From NCBI GenBank assembly GCA_030180135.1, contig CM058231.1, forward strand, positions 27,097,034 through 27,161,033: 64,000 nucleotides of DNA, in the 5' to 3' direction. Origin of the DNA: Orychophragmus violaceus. Its lineage: Eukaryota > Streptophyta > Magnoliopsida > Brassicales > Brassicaceae. Position numbers and translations under genes: made by a program. Under the pieces are notes generated by a model that was not told the origin of the DNA, searched no databases, and saw only the letters and a program-made list of their open reading frames with translations. Below are positions 22,990 to 34,316 of this stretch, piece after piece (the first letter of the stretch is position 1; each line of letters begins with the position of its first letter).

Positions 22990-25900
22990 ATGTATAATAA
23001 GATCGATGATGCCACAAACAATTTCTCAACAGCCTTCACCACGGAGGTGGCACAATTTATAGAACATGCCAAAAACCAGCCTTTAGTTGTGAGCAATGGC
23101 GGTAAGTTTCTCTGCCCTTGTCGTTTATGCAAGAACAAAAAACCGGAAACCACGGAACCAAAAATTTGGAGTAATCTGTTTAGTTACGGATTTATGCTTG
23201 ATAACTGTGTTTGCTATAAGCATGGAGAAGAAATCGGTTTGGATATAGGAACGAGTTATGATGATCCGAATGGTCATAATAATGTAGAAGATAGGTATGT
23301 GGACATGGTGAATGATGCATTTTGTGGTTACGCGACTAGTAGTGAAGAACCTGTACGTAATCATTCAAAAACGTTTTATGACCTATTAGAAGGAGCCAAC
23401 AATCCTTTATATGATGGTTGTCGTGAAGGTCACTCCCAGTTATCCTTGGTTGCTCGGGTCTTGCATAACAAGGCAGAACATAATATGAGTGAAAGGTTAG
23501 TGGATTCGATATGTGAAATGATGACAGAGTATTTACCAGAAGGAAACCAAGCAACAAGTTCACAATACGAGACAGAGAAACTGATGCAAAATTTAGGCCT
23601 CCCCTATCGTACAATTGATGTTTGCATGAACAATTATATGATCTTCTGGAAATAAGACGAAAAGCAAAGTGTCAGTTTTTGCTAAACCAAGATGGAAGCC
23701 GAACGAGAGACAAAGTAGAACCAGAGTATCCTACAGCCGTATGTGGTATCTAGCAATTGCTGACAGACTGAAGAGAATGTATCAAAGCGAGAAGACTGCA
23801 GCGACAATGAGATGGCATGTTGAGCACCAAACAAAGGAGGGAGAAATGTGTCATTCGTCTGATGCGATGGAGTGGAAATCATTTTAAGCTCAACATCCTC
23901 GGTTTGCCCAAGAACCCCGTAACGTTTATCTTGGATTATGTACAAATGGTTTCAATTTGGCATGTCTTGTAATCATTCGTTGTGGCATGTGATCTTGACT
24001 CCATATAATTTACCCCCTGATATGTGCATGAATACAAAATACTTTTTTCTTACAATTCTGAATTCTGGGCCAAATCATCCATGCCCTAGTCTCGATATAA
24101 TTGTGGTCTTCGGCAGTCGATGCATACGATGTGTCATTGAATGAAAACTTTAAACTAAAAGCAGTGCTGCTGTGGATGATAAGCGACTTCCTGGCATATG
24201 GGATGTTATCAGGATGGACGACCCTTGGTGGATTGTCTTGTCCTATTTGCATGGAAGATACAAAATATTTTTATCTGCCTAAGGGAAGGAAGACATGTTG
24301 GTTTGATTGTCACATAAGATTTCTTCCATTTGGTCATCCATTGAGGAAGAATAAAAAACACTTCTTGAAAGGAAAATACGCCTTGAAAGAGCATCCACCT
24401 GAGGTAATGAGTGGTGAGCATGTTTATAGCGAGCGACTGCAAGATGTAAATCCACCGAAAACAAAGGACGTCGGTGGAAACGGTCACGAAAGAAGGAGCC
24501 TGGCTATGGGAAGTTGCATAACAAGCACAAGGAAAGCATATCTGGGAGTTTCCGTATTGGAGGGACCTCACTCTCCAACATAATATTGATTTGATGCATG
24601 TAGAGAATAATTTTTTTGACAACGTCATGAATACTCTTTTGAGTGTGAAGGGCAAATCCAAAGACACCATCATGTCAAGAATTGATATAGAACGATTCTA
24701 TTGTCGGCCACACCTACATATTGATGGCGAGGGTAAAGCTCTTTTCCCCACGTACAGATTGACAAACGATGCCAGTGAAAAATTACTAGAATGTGTGAAA
24801 CATGCAGTAAAATTACCAGATGGCTATGCGCCTGCCTTAGCTACTTGTGCTGATATGGATAACGATAAGTATTCAGGGATGAAGAGTCATGACTGCCACG
24901 TTTTTATGGAGCGGCTACTTCCATTTATCTTTTCCGAACTCTTAGACCGGAACGTCCACTTTGCGTTAGCAGGTTTTTCTATATTATTTTACTTAATATT
25001 TATAGTTAAATATGAGGCTTAAGTATTTTATATTTACCAACAATATCAAAAAATATATATTGTAGGGGTTGGAAATTTTTTCCGTTACTTATGCCCGAGA
25101 CCTTTACAAAAAGTCTTCTCCAAATTCTCAAAGAAAATATAGTTTTTATCATATGCAACTTGGAAAAGATATTTCCACCATCATTTTTCGATGTGATGGA
25201 GCATTTACCTATACATCTCCATATGAAGCTGAATTAGGAGGTCTGTTGTAATATAGGTGGATGTACCCTTTGAAAGGTTTTTCAAAAAGTTGAAAGGGAA
25301 AGCAAAGACCAAAAGATATGCGGCAGGATCGATTGTTGAATCGTATATCAATGAGGAGATAGCTTATTTCTCAGAGCATTACTTTGCTGCGAATATAAAA
25401 ACAATATCAACGTAAATGCGCTATCACATGTTCACTTTGCCATTTATACGACACACACATGGTAGTATATTAATTAATTATAATTTTTTTTCTAAACCAA
25501 TTAATTTGGTCAGGTTAACTAGATTCACTGAAGGTGAAATCTCCGTATATCATGTCGATGTTCCTGATATATTTACTCAAGTTGGTCATCCAAGTGGAAA
25601 AATACAAGAAATCTGGCTTTCAGAGGAGACTATAGACGCGCAAATGTTTATGTTTTCTGAAACTGTGGATATGTTGAGCCACTGGAGAGGTATATTTATA
25701 TATATATATTGGCATGTCTTATCTTTCTGTTTAATATATTCAACTATACTATGATTTCTCATATAAATTTTGGTTCAAATTAAAGCATATTCGAAGATTA
25801 TCTGTCTACAAAATATCCAGAACTCTCCGAAGAAGAGGTCTCCACTATAAGACCCGAAGAATATCGAAGCTGGGTGGAAACTTATGTATGTGTAAAATTC

Positions 25901-26500
25901 TTTCTTACCTATATATTTATTTGAATTTATATTTTCCAAACTCTATATTTGATAGTTTCTTTCAATGTACTGCAGGTTACTTAATGGAAAAAGACACATA
26001 AATTTCTTAATTGGGTGCTAGAGATAGTGCATGGACCCGTGCATAAAGCTAAAACTTGGCCCATCTATTATACAAGAGGATATTTGTTTCATACAAAGAA
26101 TCACGGCGTGGGACGGAAGACATGTAACTATGGTGTACATGTTAAAGGAGAGAATTATGCTGATGCATCTGATGAGGCTGATTTCCACGGGATTTTAATT
26201 GATATCATACAGCTCGAGTATGAGGGAATTGTAGAGGCACTCGTAAGATCAATGTTGGCGTTGTAGACGTTATTTCAGCAAGAACGTACGGTAAAGACGA
26301 ACCATTTGTCCTAGGTACGTTAGTTCCTTACATGTAAATCTTATAATGCCTTTAAATATATGTACGTATATAACATACAAATTGCACAACCTCACAAGCA
26401 GTTCAAGTTTGTTGTATCTTGTATCCATACACGAAGAAACCAAAGAGGGAGTGGCTAAGTGTTGTACAAGTCAACCCGAGTGGAACCGATTATTTTGCAA
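22990..26500 (+). pseudogene. TNP2/TNPD-type CACTA transposase, frameshifted
   Basis: This would catalyse excision and integration of CACTA ends in the nucleus. An N-terminal transposase-associated domain occupies about 23020-23330 (ISNGGKFLCPC-like GGKFLCPCRLCKN). TNP2 core pieces follow at 23669-23887, 23938-24060 (YNLPPDMCM), 24101-24400 (ISDFLAYGMLSGW, CPICMEDT) and 24591-24985 (KSHDCHVFMERLLPF). Then come the DUF4218-like part (25255-25410; FERFFKKLKGKAKTKRYAAG) and a C-terminal DUF4216-like part (26050-26480). The pieces lie in all three forward frames (22990 frame 1, 23669 frame 2, 23938 frame 1, 24101 frame 2, 24591 frame 3). Some changes may be introns, but the shifts inside the TNP2 core are disruptive. 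Mobilisation of this copy would need a transposase from elsewhere. Confidence 0.88.
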
Positions 26501-27080
26501 CAAGAAAATGATGATCATGTGATGATGACTAAATCAAAGATCTCGTTATTTAGAACTCGGTATAAGGAGGAAACACAATAGATATTGATTACGAGGTCGG
26601 GGATGCGGAACCTGAAGATGAATATGTAATTTATCATATTCTTATGATAAGGATCAAGATGACTATAAAGGGCAGGATGAGCAGTCCTTGTAATATGCAT
26701 ATTGATTTTGTCGAGGTTATTATGGTCTAGGTATATATTCTTTCGGTTTATGATAATTTACCTAATAACTTGGTTTATGCGCGATAATGTTTCTTGTTTT
26801 GGCGGGTCTTATTAGATTAATATTTTTTCATTAGAATGATTATTAGATTAATGTTATTCCCAATTTGTCGGTCCCACAATATATTCCACTATAAATTACG
26901 AAAATAAAATACAAGAAGAAAATCAAATATGAATGATAATATAGGAATTGAGTGGAATACCTCAAATGCTGATATTATTACAAGTCGAATTAAGGAAAAT
27001 AATTAGAGCTAAACTAATTTCTCAAAAGACAAGTTCTTGTTTGATTGTTAACCGGTCATTTCAACGGTCAGCGGATAACG
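26501..27080. other. AT-rich spacer in CACTA E
   Basis: The end of the transposase remnant and AT-rich DNA without a recognisable frame. Confidence 0.4.
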
Positions 27081-27083
27081 GGA

Positions 27084-27229
27084 AAGGAACGTTACGAAAG
27101 GGATTCCTCGCTGCTGCTCAATATCTAACACTGAATTCAATCCACCAAACTATAAACAGAAAACGTCAGAAACTTATAAGTGGTAGATATTTAGCAGCAG
27201 CGAGGAATCCCTTTTGTAACAAGTTCCTC
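27084..27229 (-). ncRNA. Candidate MIRNA-like hairpin in CACTA E
   Basis: Arms at 27084-27131 and 27179-27229 pair over nearly 48 bp with about four mismatches or bulges and a loop of about 47 nt. A central block of 22 bp is perfect (27097-27118 against 27193-27214, core GGGATTCCTCGCTGCTGCT). Arm length, loop size and few mismatches fit plant pre-miRNA geometry. It lies about 470 nt downstream of a TATA-like box on the minus strand (27695-27707) and next to a second fold-back (27350-27530). Transcription and processing are inference; the guide strand cannot be decided here. Alternatives are a recently inverted-duplicated gene fragment or siRNA-producing inverted repeat. Read on the minus strand, one arm is open for about 45 codons (ITTQASALEELVTKGIPRCC then stop), which would fit origin from a captured coding sequence. 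Confidence 0.5.
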
Positions 27230-27349
27230 CAAAGCTGAAGCTTGAGTTGTGATATCGGTTTCTTTCAGCCAGAAACCAAAACGCTCTCTCGACTGACGAT
27301 TGAGTTGTCTTCTCACAGCAAGGCCATCAATGAGACAAGAAATGTTATG

Positions 27350-27530
27350 AAATCAACACCTGAACCAATGTTCTCCTAAAGATAAAGTAACCCAAAGGAA
27401 TCGATCTCAAACAATCATCTTGCCGCCTAGTGTTTTAAGGTGAAAGACCATTTGTTGGTTTGACCTTGCAAGACTTGTAGATGACTTTGTCTATAGGAGA
27501 ATACTGGTTCCGGTGTTGTTCATGCATGAC
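27350..27530 (-). ncRNA. Second, older fold-back in the same CACTA E segment
   Basis: 27345-27392 (CAACACCTGAACCAATGTTC...) and the reverse complement of 27487-27533 (CAACACCGGAACCAGTATTC...) align over about 48 nt with roughly three quarters identity, spacer about 95 nt. It lies between the TATA-like box and the first hairpin on the minus strand, suggesting a tandem-hairpin primary transcript. Its greater divergence suggests an older duplication. Confidence 0.4.
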
Positions 27531-27689
27531 TCCGGAGATCGACAAATAACCGAACAAAAGAAAACAAAAGAACATGTCAGCATATTTAAGGAGGAACTTA
27601 AGATAAAAGGTAGAAGATGAATCGAGGCTCTATTCAAATTTGAAGCGAAGGAGAGATAAGAAGTGAGGATGGGGAAGAATGAAGAAAAT

Positions 27690-27710
27690 ATGGGCTATAT
27701 ATTTACTTAG
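27690..27710 (-). promoter_or_regulatory. TATA-like box upstream of the CACTA E fold-backs
   Basis: The minus strand reads AAATATATAGCCC, followed about 30 nt later by pyrimidine-rich sequence (CTTCATTCTTCCCCATCC), a usual plant transcription-start context. It points toward the two fold-backs. No other frame in this direction would explain it. Confidence 0.35.
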
Positions 27711-27719
27711 AGGAAGAAA

Positions 27720-28260
27720 GATCGGTTATCGAACCAATCCTGATTTAAAGCGACACGACCTTCCAGTCACGCCGAGCACATTCATTGGTGGAAGAAGAGG
27801 CGTCTTAAATGTAACCAAAAAATTCTTAATATGCAATTAGGAAACCAAAAATAAGTCCAAAATTTTACTCTTGTTTATCTACAACTGTTAATTTTTTCCC
27901 TTTTCAAAAAATGCAATAATTATTACTCGTATATGTGTTTAATTATTCCCTCGGTCTAATATTAATCATTTTTATAAATCAAAATTTACATTTCCAATTG
28001 TATTAGTATTTTTCTCATTTATTAAGATTAGTAGTCGATTTCTTAATCTTAGTCAAAGAAAGTTTTTGACTTGTAGAGGCATCTTACATATAATATTAAC
28101 AAGAACACAATTTATAAAATAAAAAATGTTAAATGAGTCTTTTAATTTTTTTTATTTGAAGATTACAAAATAAAAATGTTGAAATCAGACATTTTGATAA
28201 GATATAACTTTATTTTAGGACTAAAACTAATAAACTATATAATTACAAGGACTAGAATGT
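27720..28260. other. AT-rich DNA in CACTA E with a possible Stowaway-like relic
   Basis: No gene seen. At 27946-27990 the sequence ATTCCCTCGGTCTAATATTAA resembles one end of a Stowaway MITE, but no matching second end was found. Confidence 0.3.
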
Positions 28261-28273
28261 AAAACAAAAGATG

Positions 28274-28350
28274 AAACCTCAAATTTGAGGTTTTGTACAG
28301 TTCAAAACCTCAAATTTGAGGTTTTGTACAGTTCAAAACCTCAAAAATGA
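28274..28350 (+). repeat. Tandem 30-bp repeats with AACCTCAAATTTGAGGTT palindrome
   Basis: Two full units and one diverged third unit of about 30 bp, each containing an 18-bp palindrome and ending TTTTGTACAGTTC. Similar AAACCTCAAAACCTCATTTTTGAG sequence occurs at 37165-37225 on the far side of copia F, still within CACTA E. Confidence 0.8.
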
Positions 28351-28591
28351 GATTTTAAAGTTTCTTTCGGAGTGAGTAACGAGCCGTCGACATTAAAACC
28401 CAAGAAAGATAATACCGGCGAATAGTACCCAGTTTCGCGAGTCGTCACCTCCCTAAGACGCAACCCTATAAATCTTTTCTTTAAATACTCGATGAACCCA
28501 TAACCATCAAGCACAGAGAGAAGTTGAGGTTCTGAAAAACTGACGAAAATCAGAGAGCAGAACTCACCCATAACCATCAAACACAGAAAGC

Positions 28592-29264
28592 ATGGCCAAC
28601 AGGAGATCGATGGTCTCTCTGCAACAACTCCCGATCAATGTCCTCACCAATATCGTCCAAAAAGTCGGCAAAGCTTCATCTGCCAATTACTGCAACCTAC
28701 AAAATAATGAAAGAAGCCTCCACCAGTCCAGCAGTCATCCATTCTCTTTGTCTCTCACCACTGGTGAAGAAGCCTCACCGTGCGCTTTAGCACTCGGCGA
28801 TTCTGGATAAATGCATAGAGCATAAGGATTGCGACGCATTCTTCGTTCAAGGTATTCTCACTTACTTCGTTGAGAGTGATGAGGAAAACGGAATGGGGTA
28901 TTTACACAATGCCACGATTGGGGAGGGGGACGATGAGATTTTGGAAGCATCTTACATGTATGGTGTTCTGCGCTTCCTCCATGGCGATCCTCTAAGGGGT
29001 CCCTTTGATGAAATGACCTTCAAAAACTGGCGGGAAGATGAGGAGGATTTGGTGGCCCGAGTTTGGAAGAACTTGAGGAAGACACTGCATGGAATCACTG
29101 TTCGGAAGACACAGATTTATGTGCGATCGATGAAGAACAGCAAGCCCGATAGATCTTGCCATGTTCTCGATATGGAAAATGACTGCCCCGACTGCTTTAT
29201 GTACAAACGGTGTTTGAAGTTCTTCTACATGAATCGGATTGTTTCCCATGATCTAGGTGTTTAA
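28592..29264 (+). pseudogene. Captured F-box protein fragment (At2g35280-like family)
   Basis: Frame 28592-28810 starts MANRRSM and contains an F-box-like LPINVLTNIVQKVGKASSANYCNL. From about 28757 similarity continues in another frame (DCDAFFVQGILTYFVESDEE), then 28893-29264 reads YLHNATIGEGDDEILEASYM through CHVLDMENDCPDCFMYKRC and stops. This is the layout of the Brassicaceae F-box family that includes At2g35280: F-box, then a region ending with a Cys-rich CHV-x-D-x8-CxxC-type motif. It is broken by a frameshift around 28745-28760 and a stop near 28785 (TAG). A 24-bp direct repeat (ACCCATAACCATCAA...) at about 28496 and 28567 precedes the start. It lies inside the CACTA termini, so it is a transduplicated host fragment. 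F-box proteins select substrates for SCF ubiquitin ligases; this copy could not. Confidence 0.75.
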
Positions 29265-29796
29265 TTTCTTTTCTCGTATTCTGTTTTTTTGTTTTAATTT
29301 CTCGGCTGGTAGTACTCTTTTTTGAAGTACATCTCAGAAGTACTCTTTTGTATCTCTGGAATGTTACGTGGAGTGCGTATCTTCGCGACCCCAATCAAAT
29401 AAATTAATCATGGCTAAATATCCTGGTTATATCATGGTTAAAAATTATACAAACCGTACACTGGGTTTGTCTTTTGTTCTGGTGTAGCCCCTGAGCCCTG
29501 GAACTGGTTTATCGTTTGCTTTGGTGTAGCCTCAGAGACATAGAACCGTGCACTGGTTTTTTCTTTTTGTTCTCCAATCTTGTTATGAACGTTTCATTTG
29601 GTAGGCTTTTGCTTTTTGATTACACATTAAAGGAGATACAAGGAGAATATTCAATGTTCCTCTCAACCGATATTATTAAATTCCCTTAATATGATAAGTT
29701 CGTATATAATCCCAAAAAAATAACATATATTTAGAAAGATTCACAAAATCATAATTTAATTTCTCGACCACCTCATATGGCTATATATGTTTGATT
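29265..29796. other. Unassigned DNA between F-box fragment and copia F
   Basis: AT-rich, no frame with support; ends with the TGATT target site (29792-29796). Confidence 0.4.
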
Positions 29797-30435
29797 TGTT
29801 GGATCCCACTGGATCTAGGGTTTGATATATTGAATGAAAACCAACCTCGTTCTTACCTTTCTGGCAGCGGAATTGAGATGGTGAACGAGATCAGTGGAGC
29901 AACGCAAACGCCTTGCCTCTACCAGATACACACGCACGCTCGCTGGAAACGGGATGCTAGTGCCGGATCAACGGGAGTCGATTCTCTCTGGTGTTTCTAC
30001 TGTTTCTATCAAGAAAAGTGGACGGCTTGGTGTTTAGGTCAAAACTTACTTGTTATATTCGACCTAAAACACAATTAACGGGCCAGACTTAATCAAGTCT
30101 TAATTCGAAAAGCCTTTCAAAAAACCCGAACTGTGTCGACCGACACACAAGCTGTGTCGATCGACACAACACCATTTTATCGATTATAATGTGTATCCAA
30201 TACACATTAATATGATCATTACCATAATGATCATTCCCATGTCGTAGCTTCCAGTTTGCTTAGGTGTGTGACCCTATAGGATCATATGGTACTGGTAGTA
30301 AGTCCATAACTTACAGATTGCAAGAGGCTTCTAGCAAAACATTGCAACCGCCCAGTACTATACGAATGTCTGATCTCGACACACAACTATCATCAGGAGT
30401 GAGTACAAGTGTGATTTCAGGACACTATCCCAACA
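29797..30435 (-). repeat. 3' LTR of copia F
   Basis: 639 bp with TGTTGG...CCAACA termini. It contains TGTGTCGACCGACACA and TGTGTCGATCGACACA motifs (30133-30170). Confidence 0.95.
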
Positions 30436-30451
30436 ATCTCCCACTTGTACT
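30436..30451 (-). other. Polypurine tract of copia F
   Basis: The minus strand reads AGTACAAGTGGGAGAT directly before the 3' LTR, identical to copia C. Confidence 0.88.
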
Positions 30452-31256
30452 GGAATCATCAATTCCTATAATCCTTTTGTCTCTATATCTCGATTTGGCA
30501 TAAGGCAAGATTGGTGTCATCCTTATTAAGCCAACATCGTGTTTATCGAACTCCTGATCTCATACTGAACATTACAAACAACTGAACTACAGTTCGTTTG
30601 AGTGCGGCCACACATTTTCTCAGTATAAAATCTTCGATAGGCCCGGAGATATTTATCTCCCGTTATACAGGAGGGACAAATCCCATCTTGTTCCATCCCT
30701 GTTTCAACGCACACTTCATGATATACTTGAACAGTGCCGTTATAGTCGCCAGTTACGGGTCGACGTTTGACAAAGTCAAAGTGTACCAATTCATATGCAA
30801 GAAAGCATGATGAACTCAGGTCTAAGGACTATACTCTATAGTCATAATGAGAACCTCTTATGACACAGATATAACTATCTTGTAGACTTCTCATTTGCGG
30901 GTCATGTCCGATCATATGTTCACTAACATATATCTTTGTGACTGACTGCGATAATCATATCATTGGCTCCATGAAACTTAGCCAACAGTCACCTCACAAT
31001 CTAGTCTCTAACGGTTGTCAGCGTCCCAATTCTACAACCTCGACTAGGGACAAAATAATTTATTAACTTATAGGGGTTCATGATCAAGTCCTCAACTTGA
31101 TGACCTATAATATGTTATAAACTTATTTTGGGACAATTATTTAGATCACAATAAATAATGCTGAAATCAAATTTCATTTAAACATTTCCAAAAGAATGTT
31201 TACAAGAGCGTCTTATTATAACTAAAACAAAACTAAAACTCCCACTAGAATCAAGA
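30452..31256 (-). other. Conserved 3' non-coding region of copia F
   Basis: About 800 bp between the pol stop and the polypurine tract. It matches the copia C region 10366-11225 in long blocks. The stem-loop at 30657-30673 reads CTCCTGTATAACGGGAG on the minus strand; copia C has CTCCAATATAAATGGAG at the same place, with the stem kept by paired changes. Confidence 0.7.
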
Positions 31257-34200
31257 TTATATCTTAAGATCTCTAATGCCTACAGCAGTCGTATGACTCT
31301 CATGCTTAGGCCTTGGGAGTGACTTAGTCAGAGGATCAGCGACATTCTCGTCTATCGGAACTCGGCTGAACTTCACATCACCTCTATTGACGATATCACG
31401 AATCAGGTGATATCTCCTCTCCACGTGTTTAGACTTCTGGTGTGACCTGGGTTCTTTCGCCTGAGCAATGGCTCCATTGTTGTCACAAAATAAAGCCACT
31501 GGCTTCAAGATACTAGGGACCACACCAAGCTCAGTCATGAACTTCTTAATCCAAACAGCTTCCTTTGCCGCTTCTGAAGCAGCAACATATTCAGCTTCCG
31601 TTGTGGAATCAGCTACGGTATTCTGCTTAGAGCTCTTCGAGCTCACTGCACCGCCATTTAGACAGAAGACATATCCAGACTGTGATCGGAAATCGTCTAT
31701 GTCCGTCTGAAAACTCGCATCGGTGAATCCATTCACCACAAGTTCTTCACTTCCTCCATACACCAGGAATTTATCCTTAGTATGTCTCAAATACTTGAGA
31801 ATATTCTTGACCGCTGTCCAGTGAACTTCACCTGGATCAGATTGGTATCTACTCGTCATGCTTAACGCGTAAGCTACATCTGGACGAGTGCAGAGCATGG
31901 CATACATAATAGATCCTATTGCAGAAGCATAAGGAATCCTATTTATGCGCTCTCGCTCAGCATGTGTCGCCGGACACTGCTTCTTGCTGAGACTCATGCC
32001 ATGAGACATCGGTATGAAGCCCTTCTTAGAATCTTGCATCTTGAATCTGTGCAACACCTTATCAATATAAGTGTCCTGGCACAATCCAATCAGCCTGTTC
32101 ATTCTATCTCTGTAGATTCTGATTCCAAGGATGTAAGCGGCTTCTCCCATGTCTTTCATGGAAAAAAAACTTCCGAGCCAAGTCTTGACAGACTGAAGCA
32201 ACAGAACGTCATTACCGAGGAGGAGTATGTCATCGACATACAGTACAAGAAACGCAATTTTGCTCCCACTAGTCTTCTTGTAAACACATGGTTCCTCTTC
32301 GTTCTTGATGAAACCAAATTGTTTTACTGCTTCATCAAAACGAATATTCCAACTCCGTGATGCTTGCTTCAATCCATAAATGGATTTATGAAGCTTGCAT
32401 ACCTTCCTAGCATTCTTAGGATCGACAAAACCTTCAGGATGTGTCATATACACATCCTCTTCCAGAATACCATTCAGGAATGCGGTTTTGACATCCATTT
32501 GCCAAATCTCATAATCATAATGAGCGGCAATCGCTAGAAGAATCCGAATGGACTTAAGCATAGCGACTGGGGAATAGGTTTCATCATAGTCAATACCATG
32601 AATTTGCTTGAAACCTTTAGCCACTAACCTCGCTTTGTAAATCTGTACATTGTCATCCACGTCAATCTTCTTCTTGAAGATCCATTTACACTCAATGGCT
32701 TTTGCACCATTAGGTAAATCGACCAAGGACCATACTTGGTTTTCTGACATGGATCCCATTTCGGATTTAGAGGCTCCAAGCCATTTTTCGGAGTCTGGGT
32801 CCATCATTGCTTCCGCGAAGGTCGCTGGTTCGTCATTGGAATCGGTTACGAGAAATACATAGTATCTCTCGGGTTCGTGACGGATCCTTCCGGATCTGCG
32901 AACTTCAGGCTCCACAGGCGCTGGTTCCACAGAACTTTGTGGATCCAACTGCTGCTCTTCCTCAGCAGGTTGAGCAGTATCCTGTGCATCTCGAATTTCT
33001 TCAAGATGTACTTTACTCCCACTGTTTTTCTTAGAGAGAAATTCCCTCTCAAGAAAAGAACAGTCCCGAGCAACAAATACTTTGTTCTCAGATTGGTTGT
33101 AAAAGTAGTATGCCTTGGTTTCCCTAGGATAACCAACGAAGTAGCATTTATCTGATTTGGGTGCAAGCTTGTCAGAGATTAAACGTTTGACATAAGCTTC
33201 ACAACCCCAAATCTTCAGGAAAGACAGGTTTGGAACATTCCCATTCCACAATTCATGTGGTGTCTTTTCCACTGATTTAGATGGCACTCGATTTAGTGTA
33301 AACGCAGACGTTTCTAGAGCGTATCCCCAAAAGGATAATGGAAGATTTGAATGACTCATCATAGACCGAACCATATCCAATAAGGTTTGATTCCTCCTCT
33401 CTGACACTCCATTCCATTGAGGTGTTCCAGGAGGAGTGAGTTGTGAAACAATTCCACACTCGCTCAGATAGTCGCTGAACTCTTGACTCAAGTATTCTCC
33501 TCCGCGATCCGATCGCAGAACTTTGATACTTTTTCCAAGTTGGTTCTGTACTTCATTCTTGAATTCCTTGAATCTATCAAAGGATTCTGACTTGTGTCTC
33601 ATCAAATAGACATAGCCATACCTACTGAAGTCATCAGTGAAGGTAATGAAGTACTTGTAATTTCCTCTGGCAACAGTACTCATCGGCCCACATACATCAG
33701 TATGAACAAGGCCCAATAAGTCACTGGCCCTTTCATTTTTTTTGTTGAAAGGGGCTCTAGCCATTTTGCCTATCAAACAAGATTCACATTTCTCACATGA
33801 TTCAAAATCAAATGAGCCCAGAATTCCATTTCGATGGAGCCTTTGGATGCGTTTCTCATTGATATGGCCCAAACGACAATGCCATAAGAAAGTTGGGTTT
33901 TCGTCGTTGGACTTAAACCGCTTTGTATTTATGTTAAAGACAGGCATTTCTTGGTTTAAAACATATAACCCATTATCTAATGGGGCGCTACCATAATAAG
34001 TACCATCACGATTAAAAGAACAAACTTTATTCTTAACAGCAAAATCAAAACCTTCCAAATCCAAAACGGAAACTGAAATTATGTTTCTGCTTATCGCAGG
34101 TACAAAGTAGCAATTATTTAAAATTAAAACCATGCCCGATGGTAAGGACAACTCGTAGGTGCCTACGGCCAGTGCAGCAACCTTAGCTCCATTCCCGACC

Positions 34201-34316
34201 CGTAGCTCCACTTGTCCTTTCTTCAGCGTCCTACTTTTTCTTAGTGCCTGCATATTTGTACAAATATGAGCACCGCAGCCGGTATCCAATACCCACGAAG
34301 TAGAACTAGAAGACAT
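31257..34316 (-). CDS. Copia Pol polyprotein: protease, integrase, reverse transcriptase, RNase H (1019 aa)
   Basis: Complete frame. The aspartic protease start WVLDTGCGAHIC has its D-T-G at residues 11-13. The gag-pre-integrase/zinc region follows with H146, H151, C177 and C180. The integrase catalytic triad is D207, D270 and E306 (HTDVCGP, RSDRGGEY, WNGVSERRN). An acidic and proline-rich linker spans about 430-490. RT spans about 530-770 with active site YVDD at 693-696. RNase H has D866, E909 and D945 (TEAEYVAA, CDNNGAIAQAK). It ends ADPLTKSLPRPKHES, usual for the C-terminus of these elements. It copies RNA to DNA in virus-like particles and integrates it. No stop or missing catalytic residue was seen. 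The listed first Met is probably not the natural start: pol is normally reached through gag, and here the frames differ. It is the only full pol in the window. Confidence 0.93.
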   Translation of the reverse strand: MSSSSTSWVLDTGCGAHICTNMQALRKSRTLKKGQVELRVGNGAKVAALAVGTYELSLPSGMVLILNNCYFVPAISRNIISVSVLDLEGFDFAVKNKVCSFNRDGTYYGSAPLDNGLYVLNQEMPVFNINTKRFKSNDENPTFLWHCRLGHINEKRIQRLHRNGILGSFDFESCEKCESCLIGKMARAPFNKKNERASDLLGLVHTDVCGPMSTVARGNYKYFITFTDDFSRYGYVYLMRHKSESFDRFKEFKNEVQNQLGKSIKVLRSDRGGEYLSQEFSDYLSECGIVSQLTPPGTPQWNGVSERRNQTLLDMVRSMMSHSNLPLSFWGYALETSAFTLNRVPSKSVEKTPHELWNGNVPNLSFLKIWGCEAYVKRLISDKLAPKSDKCYFVGYPRETKAYYFYNQSENKVFVARDCSFLEREFLSKKNSGSKVHLEEIRDAQDTAQPAEEEQQLDPQSSVEPAPVEPEVRRSGRIRHEPERYYVFLVTDSNDEPATFAEAMMDPDSEKWLGASKSEMGSMSENQVWSLVDLPNGAKAIECKWIFKKKIDVDDNVQIYKARLVAKGFKQIHGIDYDETYSPVAMLKSIRILLAIAAHYDYEIWQMDVKTAFLNGILEEDVYMTHPEGFVDPKNARKVCKLHKSIYGLKQASRSWNIRFDEAVKQFGFIKNEEEPCVYKKTSGSKIAFLVLYVDDILLLGNDVLLLQSVKTWLGSFFSMKDMGEAAYILGIRIYRDRMNRLIGLCQDTYIDKVLHRFKMQDSKKGFIPMSHGMSLSKKQCPATHAERERINRIPYASAIGSIMYAMLCTRPDVAYALSMTSRYQSDPGEVHWTAVKNILKYLRHTKDKFLVYGGSEELVVNGFTDASFQTDIDDFRSQSGYVFCLNGGAVSSKSSKQNTVADSTTEAEYVAASEAAKEAVWIKKFMTELGVVPSILKPVALFCDNNGAIAQAKEPRSHQKSKHVERRYHLIRDIVNRGDVKFSRVPIDENVADPLTKSLPRPKHESHTTAVGIRDLKI

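Noticed and set aside
26948..27238. 96-codon frame over the CACTA fold-back
   Set aside because: It reads through both hairpin arms, giving a repeated FLAAA/YLAAA pattern from the inverted repeat rather than a protein.
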